From contig RPFO01000944.1 of the NCBI GenBank assembly GCA_009746045.1, forward strand, positions 30,001 to 56,503: a stretch of 26,503 nucleotides of DNA, written 5' to 3'. The DNA is from Mesostigma viride (taxonomy: Eukaryota; Streptophyta; Mesostigmatophyceae; Mesostigmatales; Mesostigmataceae). Shown piece by piece: positions 1 to 8,914 of the stretch (position 1 is its first letter; every line of letters starts with the position of its first letter). The notes below the pieces were generated by a model. It saw only the letters and a program-made list of their open reading frames with translations. It was not told the DNA's origin and searched no databases. Both the position numbers and the translations under genes were made by a program.

Positions 1-2810
1 GGGTGCTGGCATGCATGGATGGGTGTATGGGGTGCTGGCATGCATGGATGGGTGTATGGGGTGCTGGCATGCATGGATGGGTGTCATGGGGTGCTGGCAT
101 GCATGGATGGGTGTCATGGGGTGCTGGCATGCATGGATGGGTGTATGGGGTGCTGGCATGCATGGATGGGTGTCATGGGGTGCTGGCATGCATGGATGGG
201 TGTCATGGGGTGCTGGCATGCATGGATGGGTGTCATGGGGTGCTGGCATGCATGGATGGGTGTAGTGGGGTGCTGGCATGCATGGATGGGTGTCATGGGG
301 TGCTGGCATGCATGGATGGGTGTATGGGGTGCTGGCATGCATGGATGGGTGTCATGGGGTGCTGGCATGCATGGATGGGTGTCATGGGGTGCTGGCATGC
401 ATGGATGGGTGTATGGGGTGCTGGCATGCATGGATGGGTGTCATGGGGTGCTGGCATGCATGGATGGGTGTCATGGGGTGCTGGCATGCATGGATGGGTG
501 TAGTGGGGTGCTGGCATGCATGGATGGGTGTCATGGGGTGCTGGCATGCATGGATGGGTGTAGTGGGGTGCTGGCATGCATGGATGGGTGTCATGGGGTG
601 CTGGCATGCATGGATGGGTGTATGGGGTGCTGGCATGCATGGATGGGTGTAGTGGGGTGCTGGCATGCATGGATGGGTGTCATGGGGTGCTGGCATGCAT
701 GGATGGGTGTCATGGGGTGCTGGCATGCATGGATGGGTGTAGTGGGGTGCTGGCATGCATGGATGGGTGTCATGGGGTGCTGGCATGCATGGATGGGTGT
801 ATGGGGTGCTGGCATGCATGGATGGGTGTCATGGGGTGCTGGCATGCATGGATGGGTGTCATGGGGTGCTGGCATGCATGGATGGGTGTCATGGGGTGCT
901 GGCATGCATGGATGGGTGTATGGGGTGCTGGCATGCATGGATGGGTGTCATGGGGTGCTGGCATGCATGGATGGGTGTCATGGGGTGCTGGCATGCATGG
1001 ATGGGTGTATGGGGTGCTGGCATGCATGGATGGGTGTATGGGGTGCTGGCATGCATGGATGGGTGTAGTGGGGTGCTGGCATGCATGGATGGGTGTCATG
1101 GGGTGCTGGCATGCATGGATGGGTGTATGGGGTGCTGGCATGCATGGATGGGTGTAGTGGGGTGCTGGCATGCATGGATGGGTGTAGTGGGGTGCTGGCA
1201 TGCATGGATGGGTGTCATGGGGTGCTGGCATGCATGGATGGGTGTCATGGGGTGCTGGCATGCATGGATGGGTGTAGTGGGGTGCTGGCATGCATGGATG
1301 GGTGTATGGGGTGCTGGCATGCATGGATGGGTGTATGGGGTGCTGGCATGCATGGATGGGTGTATGGGGTGCTGGCATGCATGGATGGGTGTCATGGGGT
1401 GCTGGCATGCATGGATGGGTGTAGTGGGGTGCTGGCATGCATGGATGGGTGTCATGGGGTGCTGGCATGCATGGATGGGTGTCATGGGGTGCTGGCATGC
1501 ATGGATGGGTGTCATGGGGTGCTGGCATGCATGGATGGGTGTAGTGGGGTGCTGGCATGCATGGATGGGTGTCATGGGGTGCTGGCATGCATGGATGGGT
1601 GTCATGGGGTGCTGGCATGCATGGATGGGTGTCATGGGGTGCTGGCATGCATGGATGGGTGTCATGGGGTGCTGGCATGCATGGATGGGTGTATGGGGTG
1701 CTGGCATGCATGGATGGGTGTCATGGGGTGCTGGCATGCATGGATGGGTGTCATGGGGTGCTGGCATGCATGGATGGGTGTCATGGGGTGCTGGCATGCA
1801 TGGATGGGTGTCATGGGGTGCTGGCATGCATGGATGGGTGTCATGGGGTGCTGGCATGCATGGATGGGTGTCATGGGGTGCTGGCATGCATGGATGGGTG
1901 TAGTGGGGTGCTGGCATGCATGGATGGGTGTCATGGGGTGCTGGCATGCATGGATGGGTGTCATGGGGTGCTGGCATGCATGGATGGGTGTCATGGGGTG
2001 CTGGCATGCATGGATGGGTGTAGTGGGGTGCTGGCATGCATGGATGGGTGTCATGGGGTGCTGGCATGCATGGATGGGTGTAGTGGGGTGCTGGCATGCA
2101 TGGATGGGTGTAGTGGGGTGCTGGCATGCATGGATGGGTGTAGTGGGGTGCTGGCATGCATGGATGGGTGTCATGGGGTGCTGGCATGCATGGATGGGTG
2201 TAGTGGGGTGCTGGCATGCATGGATGGGTGTCATGGGGTGCTGGCATGCATGGATGGGTGTCATGGGGTGCTGGCATGCATGGATGGGTGTAGTGGGGTG
2301 CTGGCATGCATGGATGGGTGTCATGGGGTGCTGGCATGCATGGATGGGTGTAGTGGGGTGCTGGCATGCGTGGATGGGTGTCATGGGGTGCTGGCATGCA
2401 TGGATGGGTGTCATGGGGCGCTGGCATGCATGGATGGGTGTCATGGGGCGCTGGCATGCATGGATGGGTGTCATGGGGTGCTGGCATGCATGGATGGGTG
2501 TCATGGGGTGCTGGCATGCATGGATGGGTGTCATGGGGTGCTGGCATGCATGGATGGGTGTAGTGGGGTGCTGGCATGCATGGATGGGTGTCATGGGGTG
2601 CTGGCATGCATGGATGGGTGTCATGGGGTGCTGGCATGCATGGATGGGTGTCATGGGGTGCTGGCATGCATGGATGGGTGTCATGGGGTGCTGGCATGCA
2701 TGGATGGGTGTCATGGGGTGCTGGCATGCATGGATGGGTGTCATGGGGTGCTGGCATGCATGGATGGGTGTCATGGGGTGCTGGCATGCATGGATGGGTG
2801 TAGTGGGGTG
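1..2810 (+). repeat. 29/30-bp minisatellite array 1 (about 94 units)
   Basis: Head-to-tail copies of a unit with core GGCATGCATGGATGGGTGT followed by a variable link: TATGGGG (29-bp unit), TCATGGGG or TAGTGGGG (30-bp units). The core contains the 8-bp palindrome CATGCATG. Units are nearly identical; rare substitutions include a GCGTGG core near 2366 and GGGGCGC links near 2417 and 2447. The 29-bp form occurs only up to about 1697. No frame of the unit contains a stop, so long open frames appear on both strands. They are periodic, carry no recognisable domain and are not called as genes. The array is cut by the window's left edge. Confidence 0.97.
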
Positions 2811-3089
2811 AACCATGAAAAAAAGCACGCAACACACCACGCGTCGTACCTTTTTATAGATGTTTCTTTTTTTTTATTGTCGGGTGCAAGCGGCGGTGGC
2901 GGCGGTGGCGGCAAAACTGAAGCTAGTGACAACGCGCAGATGACGCCGTGAACATGTCGCGTTGTACCGTAGAAGATACGAACAAAAAACAAAACACGAA
3001 AAAAGAGAGGCGGACCGCATATGACAGGGACGAAAAAAAGTCAGACACACAGCCTGTGTTATCTGGCATGCATAAATACATGTGGTGTG
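2811..3089 (+). repeat. 300-bp dispersed-tandem unit, copy 1
   Basis: First of five copies of a roughly 300-bp unit. The order is: an A run with GCACGCAACACACC, CGCGTCGTACC, a T run, a GGCGGTGGCGGC stretch, GTGAACATGTCGCGTTG, an A-rich stretch, GTCAGACACACAGCC, then GGCATGCATAAATACATGTG. It ends directly in the second minisatellite array. No coding signal or known family was recognised; the short open frames are not conserved between copies. Confidence 0.9.
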
Positions 3090-4682
3090 GTGCTGGCATG
3101 CGTGGATGGGTGTCATGGGGTGCTGGCATGCATGGATGGGTGTAATGGGGTGCTGGCATGCATGGATGGGTGTAATGGGGTGTTGGCATGCATGGATGGG
3201 TGTCATGGGGTGCTGGCATGCATGGATGGGTGTAGTGGGGTGCTGGCATGCGTGGATGGGTGTCATGGGGTGCTGGCATGCATGGATGGGTGTCATGGGG
3301 TGCTGGCATGCATGGATGGGTGTCATGGGGCGCTGGCATGCATGGATGGGTGTCATGGGGTGCTGGCATGCATGGATGGGTGTCATGGGGTGCTGGCATG
3401 CATGGATGGGTGTAGTGGGGTGCTGGCATGCATGGATGGGTGTCATGGGGCGCTGGCATGCATGGATGGGTGTAGTGGGGTGCTGGCATGCATGGATGGG
3501 TGTAGTGGGGTGCTGGCATGCATGGATGGGTGTCATGGGGTGCTGGCATGCATGGATGGGTGTAGTGGGGTGCTGGCATGCATGGATGGGTGTCATGGGG
3601 TGCTGGCATGCATGGATGGGTGTCATGGGGTGCTGGCATGCATGGATGGGTGTCATGGGGTGCTGGCATGCATGGATGGGTGTCATGGGGTGCTGGCATG
3701 CATGGATGGGTGTCATGGGGTGCTGGCATGCATGGATGGGTGTCATGGGGTGCTGGCATGCATGGATGGGTGTCATGGGGTGCTGGCATGCATGGATGGG
3801 TGTAGTGGGGTGCTGGCATGCATGGATGGGTGTCATGGGGTGCTGGCATGCATGGATGGGTGTAGTGGGGTGCTGGCATGCATGGATGGGTGTAGTGGGG
3901 TGCTGGCATGCATGGATGGGTGTCATGGGGTGCTGGCATGCATGGATGGGTGTAGTGGGGTGCTGGCATGCATGGATGGGTGTCATGGGGTGCTGGCATG
4001 CATGGATGGGTGTCATGGGGTGCTGGCATGCATGGATGGGTGTAGTAGGGTGCTGGCATGCATGGATGGGTGTAATGGGGCGCTGGCATGCATGGATGGG
4101 TGTCATGGGGTGCTGGCATGCATGGATGGGTGTCATGGGGTGCTGGCATGCATGGATGGGTGTAATGGGGTGCTGGCATGCATGGATGGGTGTAATGGGG
4201 TGCTGGCATGCATGGATGGGTGTAATGGGGCGCTGGCATGCATGGATGGGTGTAATGGGGTGCTGGCATGCATGGATGGGTGTCATGGGGTGCTGGCATG
4301 CATGGATGGGTGTCATGGGGTGCTGGCATGCATGGATGGGTGTCATGGGGTGCTGGCATGCATGGATGGGTGTCATGGGGTGCTGGCATGCATGGATGGG
4401 TGTAATGGGGTGCTGGCATGCATGGATGGGTGTAGTGGGGTGCTGGCATGCGTGGATGGGTGTCATGGGGTGCTGGCATGCATGGATGGGTGTCATGGGG
4501 TGCTGGCATGCATGGATGGGTGTCATGGGGTGCTGGCATGCATGGATGGGTGTCATGGGGTGCTGGCATGCATGGATGGATGTCATGGGGTGCTGGCATG
4601 CATGGATGGGTGTCATGGGGTGCTGGCATGCGTGGATGGGTGTCATGGGGTGCTGGCATGCATGGATGGGTGTAGTGGGGTG
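3090..4682 (+). repeat. 30-bp minisatellite array 2 (about 53 units)
   Basis: Same unit as array 1, but all units are 30 bp. The links are TCATGGGG, TAGTGGGG and an extra type, TAATGGGG, that I do not see in array 1. Its right end (GGGTGTAGTGGGGTGAACC) is the same as that of array 1, so array plus 300-bp unit behaves as one duplicated module. Its left end runs directly out of the GGCATGCATAAATACATGTG segment of 300-bp copy 1. Open frames across it are repeat artefacts. Confidence 0.97.
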
Positions 4683-5010
4683 AACCATGAAAAAAAGCAC
4701 GCAACACACCACGCGTCGTACCTTTTTATAGATGTTTCTTTTTTTTTTATGGGGCCGGCCGGGGGCGGCGGTGGCGGCAAAACTGAAGCTAGTGACACCG
4801 CGCAGATGACGCCGTGAACATGTCGCGTTGTACCGTAGAAGATACGAACAAAAAACAAAACACGAAAAAAGAGAGGCGGACCGCATATGACAGGGACAAA
4901 AAAAAGTCAGACACACAGCCTGTGATATCTGGCATGCATAAATACATGTGGTGTGGTGCCGGCATGCATAAATACATGTGCCAGCAAACCTGAGCTGCAA
5001 GGGAGCGAGA
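4683..5010 (+). repeat. 300-bp unit, copy 2
   Basis: Second copy of the unit described at 2811. Its A run starts at 4690. It carries GGGGCCGGCCGGGGG where copy 1 has a different GC-rich stretch. Near its 3' end it has two adjacent 30-bp segments, each starting GGCATGCATAAATACATGTG. They are followed by GCCAGCAAACCTGAGCTGC, which copies 1 and 5 lack. Confidence 0.9.
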
Positions 5011-5337
5011 AAACCAAGAAAAAAAGCACGCAACACACCACGCGTCGTACCTTTTATAGATGTTTCTTTTTTTTAATGGGGGCGGCCGGGGGCGGCGGTG
5101 GCGGCAAAAATGAAGCTAGTGACACCGCGCAGATGACGCCGTGAACATGTCGCGTTGTACCGTAGAAGATACGAACAAAAAACAAAACACGAAAAAAGAG
5201 AGGCGGACCGCATGTGACAGGGAAGAAAAAAAGTCAGACACACAGCCTGTGTTATCTGGCATGCATAAATACATGTGGTGTGGTGCCGGCATGCAAAAAT
5301 ACATGTGCCAGCAAACCTGAGCTGCAAGGGAGCGAGA
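5011..5337 (+). repeat. 300-bp unit, copy 3
   Basis: Third copy; its A run starts at 5019, 329 bp after that of copy 2. It has two 30-bp seed segments near the 3' end, the second with a small change (GGCATGCAAAAATACATGTG). The rest is nearly identical to copy 2. Confidence 0.9.
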
Positions 5338-5638
5338 AAACCAAGAAAAAAAGCACGCAACACACCACGCGTCGTACCTTTTATAGATAGATGTTTCTTT
5401 TTTTTAATGGGGCCGGCCGGGGGCGGCGGTGGCGGCAAAAATGAAGCTAGTGACACCGCGCAGATGACGCCGTGAACATGTCGCGTTGTACCGTAGAAGA
5501 TACGAACAAAAAACAAAACACGAAAAAAGAGAGGCGGACCGCATATGACAGGGAAGAAAAAAAGTCAGACACACAGCCTGTGTTATCTGGCATGCATAAA
5601 TACATGTGCCAGCAAACCTGAGCTGCAAGGGAGCGAGA
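5338..5638 (+). repeat. 300-bp unit, copy 4
   Basis: Fourth copy; its A run starts at 5346, 327 bp after copy 3. It carries a single 30-bp seed segment, which explains why the next copy begins only 301 bp later. A TAGA duplication is present near 5385. Confidence 0.9.
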
Positions 5639-5750
5639 AAACCAAGAAAAAAAGCACGCAACACACCACGCGTCGTACCTTTTTATAGATGTTTCTTATT
5701 TTTTATCCTTGTCCTTCGGGGGCAGCGGTGGCGGCAAAAAGAAAACTGAT
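5639..5750 (+). repeat. 300-bp unit, copy 5 (truncated)
   Basis: Partial fifth copy. It matches the others from GAAAACCAAG through the CGCGTCGTACC and T-rich segment and the GGCGGTGGCGGC stretch. It then diverges at about 5745 into unique DNA, which marks the right end of the repeat block. Confidence 0.85.
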
Positions 5751-6145
5751 AGCAAACGAGAACCCTGCAACCAAACGAGAACCACCAAAAAAACCCATTC
5801 ATTTCCCCGTCAGCGACCGGCACCACGACACCAAAAAAGCGACAAAATTATCTGGCCGATTACGCCAATCATAAAACCACTATCTGTCAAAAGCATCCAT
5901 GTACATCCACCGCCATTGCTCACCTCTTTCTTAACCGTGTGTGTCGACAATGGCGTTGCTCAGTTGAATATGGCTGTCGGGTTGCTAATATCGTTGTCAC
6001 TTTCGGCCGATGTCGCGAATACCCGCCGTTGATGCTCGGGTGCAAGGTGCATCCACGGTGTCGGTCTTCCAGGGAGGCTGGAAAGCGCCAACGCAGCACC
6101 TGCAAATTCAAATTCCCTGGTGCTGGTATGCCGACGCGCAAATGG
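5751..6145. other. Intergenic DNA, no gene recognised
   Basis: About 400 bp of non-repetitive sequence. Open frames of 60-107 codons exist (for example 5709-6032, plus strand), but they start inside the repeat unit, have skewed low-complexity composition and show no recognisable domain. I see no convincing gene here. Confidence 0.5.
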
Positions 6146-6149
6146 AATG

Positions 6150-6174
6150 GCGCGGCGCCTAAAAGGCGCCGCGC
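6150..6174. repeat. GC-rich hairpin 1 (10-bp stem)
   Basis: Perfect inverted repeat: GCGCGGCGCC, loop TAAAA, GGCGCCGCGC. The same stem recurs about 57 bp downstream with a different loop. Confidence 0.9.
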
Positions 6175-6206
6175 GCGGGAAAAAAATTGACGCGCCAAAC
6201 GATATG

Positions 6207-6231
6207 GCGCGGCGCCGGGACGGCGCCGCGC
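6207..6231. repeat. GC-rich hairpin 2 (same stem, different loop)
   Basis: Perfect inverted repeat with the identical 10-bp stem GCGCGGCGCC / GGCGCCGCGC and loop GGGAC. Keeping the stem while the loop changes suggests duplication or selection on the stem. Confidence 0.9.
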
Positions 6232-6294
6232 TGAAAAATACTTGCAGTCGCAACTGTGACGTGGCGCTGCAGACCACACGGTAGGGAATTCGCA

Positions 6295-6342
6295 GCGCCA
6301 TATATGGCGCCACGCCGACTCCTGACGCCGTGTGGCGCCACA
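6295..6342. repeat. Two perfect GGCGC-type palindromes
   Basis: GCGCCATATATGGCGC (6295-6310) is a perfect 16-bp palindrome. TGTGGCGCCACA (6331-6342) is a perfect 12-bp palindrome. With hairpins 1 and 2 they form a roughly 200-bp cluster rich in GGCGCC and GGCGCTGC, lying directly upstream of the promoter-like elements. Confidence 0.85.
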
Positions 6343-6393
6343 TGGACGCGGCGCTGCACACAGCTCGAGCCCATTTTTTCACATTCCTGCTAC

Positions 6394-6462
6394 CTGATTG
6401 GACGCCTGGCGGAGGAAGCTTTTCACGGCGCGACGCCGAGGGGCTTCAAAAACGTATATAAG
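6394..6462 (+). promoter_or_regulatory. Candidate core promoter (reverse CCAAT box plus TATA box)
   Basis: GATTGG (reverse of CCAATC) lies near 6396. The TATA-box match TATATAAG at 6455-6462 sits in a GC-rich setting where such AT motifs stand out. This would place a start of transcription near 6485-6492. What it drives is unclear: only a 27-codon frame (ATG at 6511) follows directly. It could serve a Pol III-type RNA ending at the T run near 6623, or a non-coding first exon of the downstream gene. Motif-based only. Confidence 0.3.
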
Positions 6463-6544
6463 CAGGCAAAATTTCTCCGAAATTTAATGAACGAGCGCGA
6501 CGCGGAGACCATGCTAGTGTGCGGAACTGGTGAACCACACCGGT

Positions 6545-6631
6545 ACGGGACAGATTCTTGGCTGATCCTCGTAGTACCTCGTGAACACGTCTAGTAGGCC
6601 CGGGTTCAACTCCCGTCGTAACATTTTTTTT
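6545..6631 (+). ncRNA. tRNA-like or SINE-like segment with B box and T run
   Basis: GGGTTCAACTCCCG at about 6601-6614 is a good match to a tRNA T-arm / Pol III B box (GGTTCRANNCC). About 10 nt later there is an uninterrupted T run (6622 on), as expected for Pol III termination. A weak A-box-like TGGCTGATCCTCG lies about 40 bp upstream. I could not find a 7-bp acceptor stem matching the 3' side, so an intact tRNA is not supported. A tRNA-derived SINE, a decayed tRNA or chance remain. Confidence 0.27.
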
Positions 6632-7060
6632 TGGGTTGGTGTGGCAAGCCTATAAAGCAATCCGCAAACCACTACACGGCTGGTAAGATTTAATATAATA
6701 AGCAACCTAATAGCTATATCAAAAATGTTTATGGGCATGGAAATTTTTAATATGTTGATATTAGACTGCAATGAAACGAATATGCAACCTGCCCCCCTAT
6801 GTTTAATACAATTATTATTATTATTTGTGGCATGAATATAATAATTGTGTGAAATACAATGCTATGTGCAATATATTGCTGGTATGCCATGCAATTGTAA
6901 CCAACAGGTGCAAGACCAAAAGGCGTCTTCAGGGCCCACCTGCTGCGAACAAGAGCTATGGCGGCAAGAGGTGCGTGCAGGGTTACGGATTTACGGGGTT
7001 GTTGACCACCAAATTTGTTGTTACGTGTGTTATGGAAACATTTCAGTCGAATTTCTGGGT
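6632..7060. other. AT-rich spacer
   Basis: About 430 bp of AT-rich DNA with a short ATT microsatellite (about 6811-6825) and no convincing coding frame. Open frames of up to 99 codons here lack recognisable features. It could be intronic or promoter sequence of the downstream gene. Confidence 0.4.
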
Positions 7061-7061
7061 T

Positions 7062-7677
7062 CCAACGGTCGTTAAGGTTATAAAAAGTGCGTTGGGATTC
7101 GGAAATTCACATCCTGGCGTGTAAAAAATGCAGGTGTTGGCGAGTTTTCGGCCCGCTTTCAGGGGTCCAACGGCCGTTGGGTGTCTAAAATGCATGCGTT
7201 AGCGTGTTTCCGGCCCGCTTTCAGGGGCCCAACGGCCGTTGGACGTCGAAAATGCATGTGTTGGCGTGTTTTCGGCCCGCTTTCAGGGGTCCAACGGCCG
7301 TTGGGTGTCGAAAATGCATGTAAAGGGCGTGTTTCAGGCCCACTTTCAGGGGTCCAACGGCCGTTGGGTGTAGAAAATGCATGTGTTGGCGTGTTTTCGG
7401 CCCGCTTTCAGGGGTCCAACGGCCGTTGGGTGTCGAAAATGCATGTGTTGGCGTGTTTCAGGCCCACTTTCAGGGGTCCAACGGCCGTTGGGTGTCGAAA
7501 ATGCATGTGTTGGCGTGTTTTCGGCCCGCTTTCAGGGGTCCAACGGCCGTTGGGTGTCGAAAATGCATGTGTTGGCGTGTTTCAGGCCCACTTTCGGGGG
7601 TCCAACGGCCGTTGGGTGTCGAAAATGCATGTGTTGGCGTGTTTCAGGCGTACTTTCAGGGGTCCAACGGCCGTTGG
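7062..7677 (+). repeat. 62-bp tandem array carrying a 14-bp palindrome
   Basis: Nine units with period 62 bp (one of 63). Each ends in the perfect palindrome CCAACGGCCGTTGG, at 7167, 7229, 7291, 7354, 7416, 7478, 7540, 7602 and 7664. A degenerate copy (CCAACGGTCGTTAA) lies at 7062. Units alternate between TTTTCGGCCCGCTTTCAGG and TTTCAGGCCCACTTTCAGG, giving a 124-bp dimer over the later part. Each also has AAAATGCATGTGTTGGCG-like sequence. Open frames across the array (for example 7181-7717) follow from the repeat and are not called as genes. The array ends 70 bp before the first ATG of the transposase-like gene. Confidence 0.95.
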
Positions 7678-7747
7678 GACCTACAAATTGGGTAATTGTT
7701 GGAAAGCAATAATTTGATAAAAAGTCAAAACTTCGTCTGGATTCTGT

Positions 7748-8914
7748 ATGCGCGCGGATGCAGGTGAAGCGCACAACAAAGACCTAAGTCTCAAGTACGT
7801 CGAGATCAAGGGCAACCAACTTGCCCTCGACATGGCCAGCGCAATGGAATACTTGCTGAAGGACAACAATCACAAGACTGAAAACACGAAAACTGCAGTA
7901 GGCTTGAGGGCGCTTGAGCGGCTGCCAGGTGCGGTTGTGAAGGTTATGGGGAAACAGTACCGCCCTGCGCTGAAAAGAAAGGCGTCGGAGTCCTTCGCTC
8001 AGGAGGTTGTCGCTAATATCGTGCAAGGTTTCCAGGAATTGGGCAAGTCGGATGAGCACAGGAACGCGAAGTGCGCTGTGCTGTCAATGTGCTTGGGAAA
8101 GGACGGCATGAACAATCAAGGGCATTGCACTCTCGCGCGGCTGCTTCACGTCACGCCCAAGGATATCCAGACCGCAAGGGGAATGAGGATGGGGGGCGAC
8201 CTTCCCGCCCTGAAGGCGCCCCCTCGTGCTTTACGGTCGGACAAGTTTCCGGAGGAGGTCAAAGACATCGTCGGGAGTTACTGGTTGTCAGACCTAAACA
8301 CGAGGGCGTCTCCCAACCATAAGGACGTGGTCAATGAGTTCGAAAGGAAGGGAAACGCCAGGATCCTCATTTCCTCCCAGGGCGGAAGGTACTATTTGGA
8401 CTCGCTTGAAACGATTTACAAGCGGTTCTGTTCTGACGCGTCGCCGTACAAGGGAGGTATCGTGACGACTGCGGACGGGACAAGGTACAAGGTGGGGTAC
8501 ACGAAGTTCGTGGAGTTCATGCCCAAGTGCGTAAAGGGCGTGTGGAAGGACCGGGACTTGTGCGCATGCGAAAAGCACGTCGTCTTCGAGTCTCTGCTCT
8601 CTGCCTTCGCCAAAGGCGTCAAGGAGTTGAAGAGCACGCTGGAGATCGAGGAGAGGGAGGGTATCCCTTCCGTGCCTGACAATGCCCATGATTTCGTTCG
8701 ACGTTTCACCTGCCACAGGGCTGAGAGGGGGGAGGGGGGGCAAGGAGGGGGGAGGACGGGCGGCCCGTTCGTTAACGTCCCAATGAACTGCTTGGAAGGG
8801 ACGTGCAACGAGTGTGGGATTTCCGAGTTCATCGTGACGGACCAGATGAAGGGGTGGACAAAGAAGTACACGTGGTTCGACTTCATAAAGGAGGGCACAG
8901 CGCCCCGTGGGACG
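7748..8914 (+). CDS. Exon 1 (residues 1-389)
   Basis: Open from 7748 through a phase-0 donor, GACG/GTAAGC, at 8914/8915. It encodes a basic helical N-terminal region (about 1-160) and a middle region with the first Cys/His cluster. A low-complexity Gly/Arg stretch (about 326-340) comes from a G-rich tract near 8726-8762. The N-terminal start is the least certain part: GATGCAG/GT near 7764 could act as an acceptor if an upstream exon exists. Confidence 0.72.

Noticed and set aside
1-4682. CRISPR-like array
   Set aside because: Units are contiguous tandem repeats with no unique spacers, in a eukaryotic context.
1-5036. Long open frames with CMDGCHGVLA- or HPCMPAPHDT-like repeats on both strands
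   Set aside because: The same minisatellite is open in all frames of both strands. The peptides simply mirror the 30-bp unit.
6545-6631. Intact tRNA gene
   Set aside because: Good T-arm and T run, but no complementary acceptor stem and only a weak A box.
7181-7717. 178-codon frame across the 62-bp array
   Set aside because: The unit is translated in three rotating frames; parallel frames at 7377 and 7381 give the same peptides.
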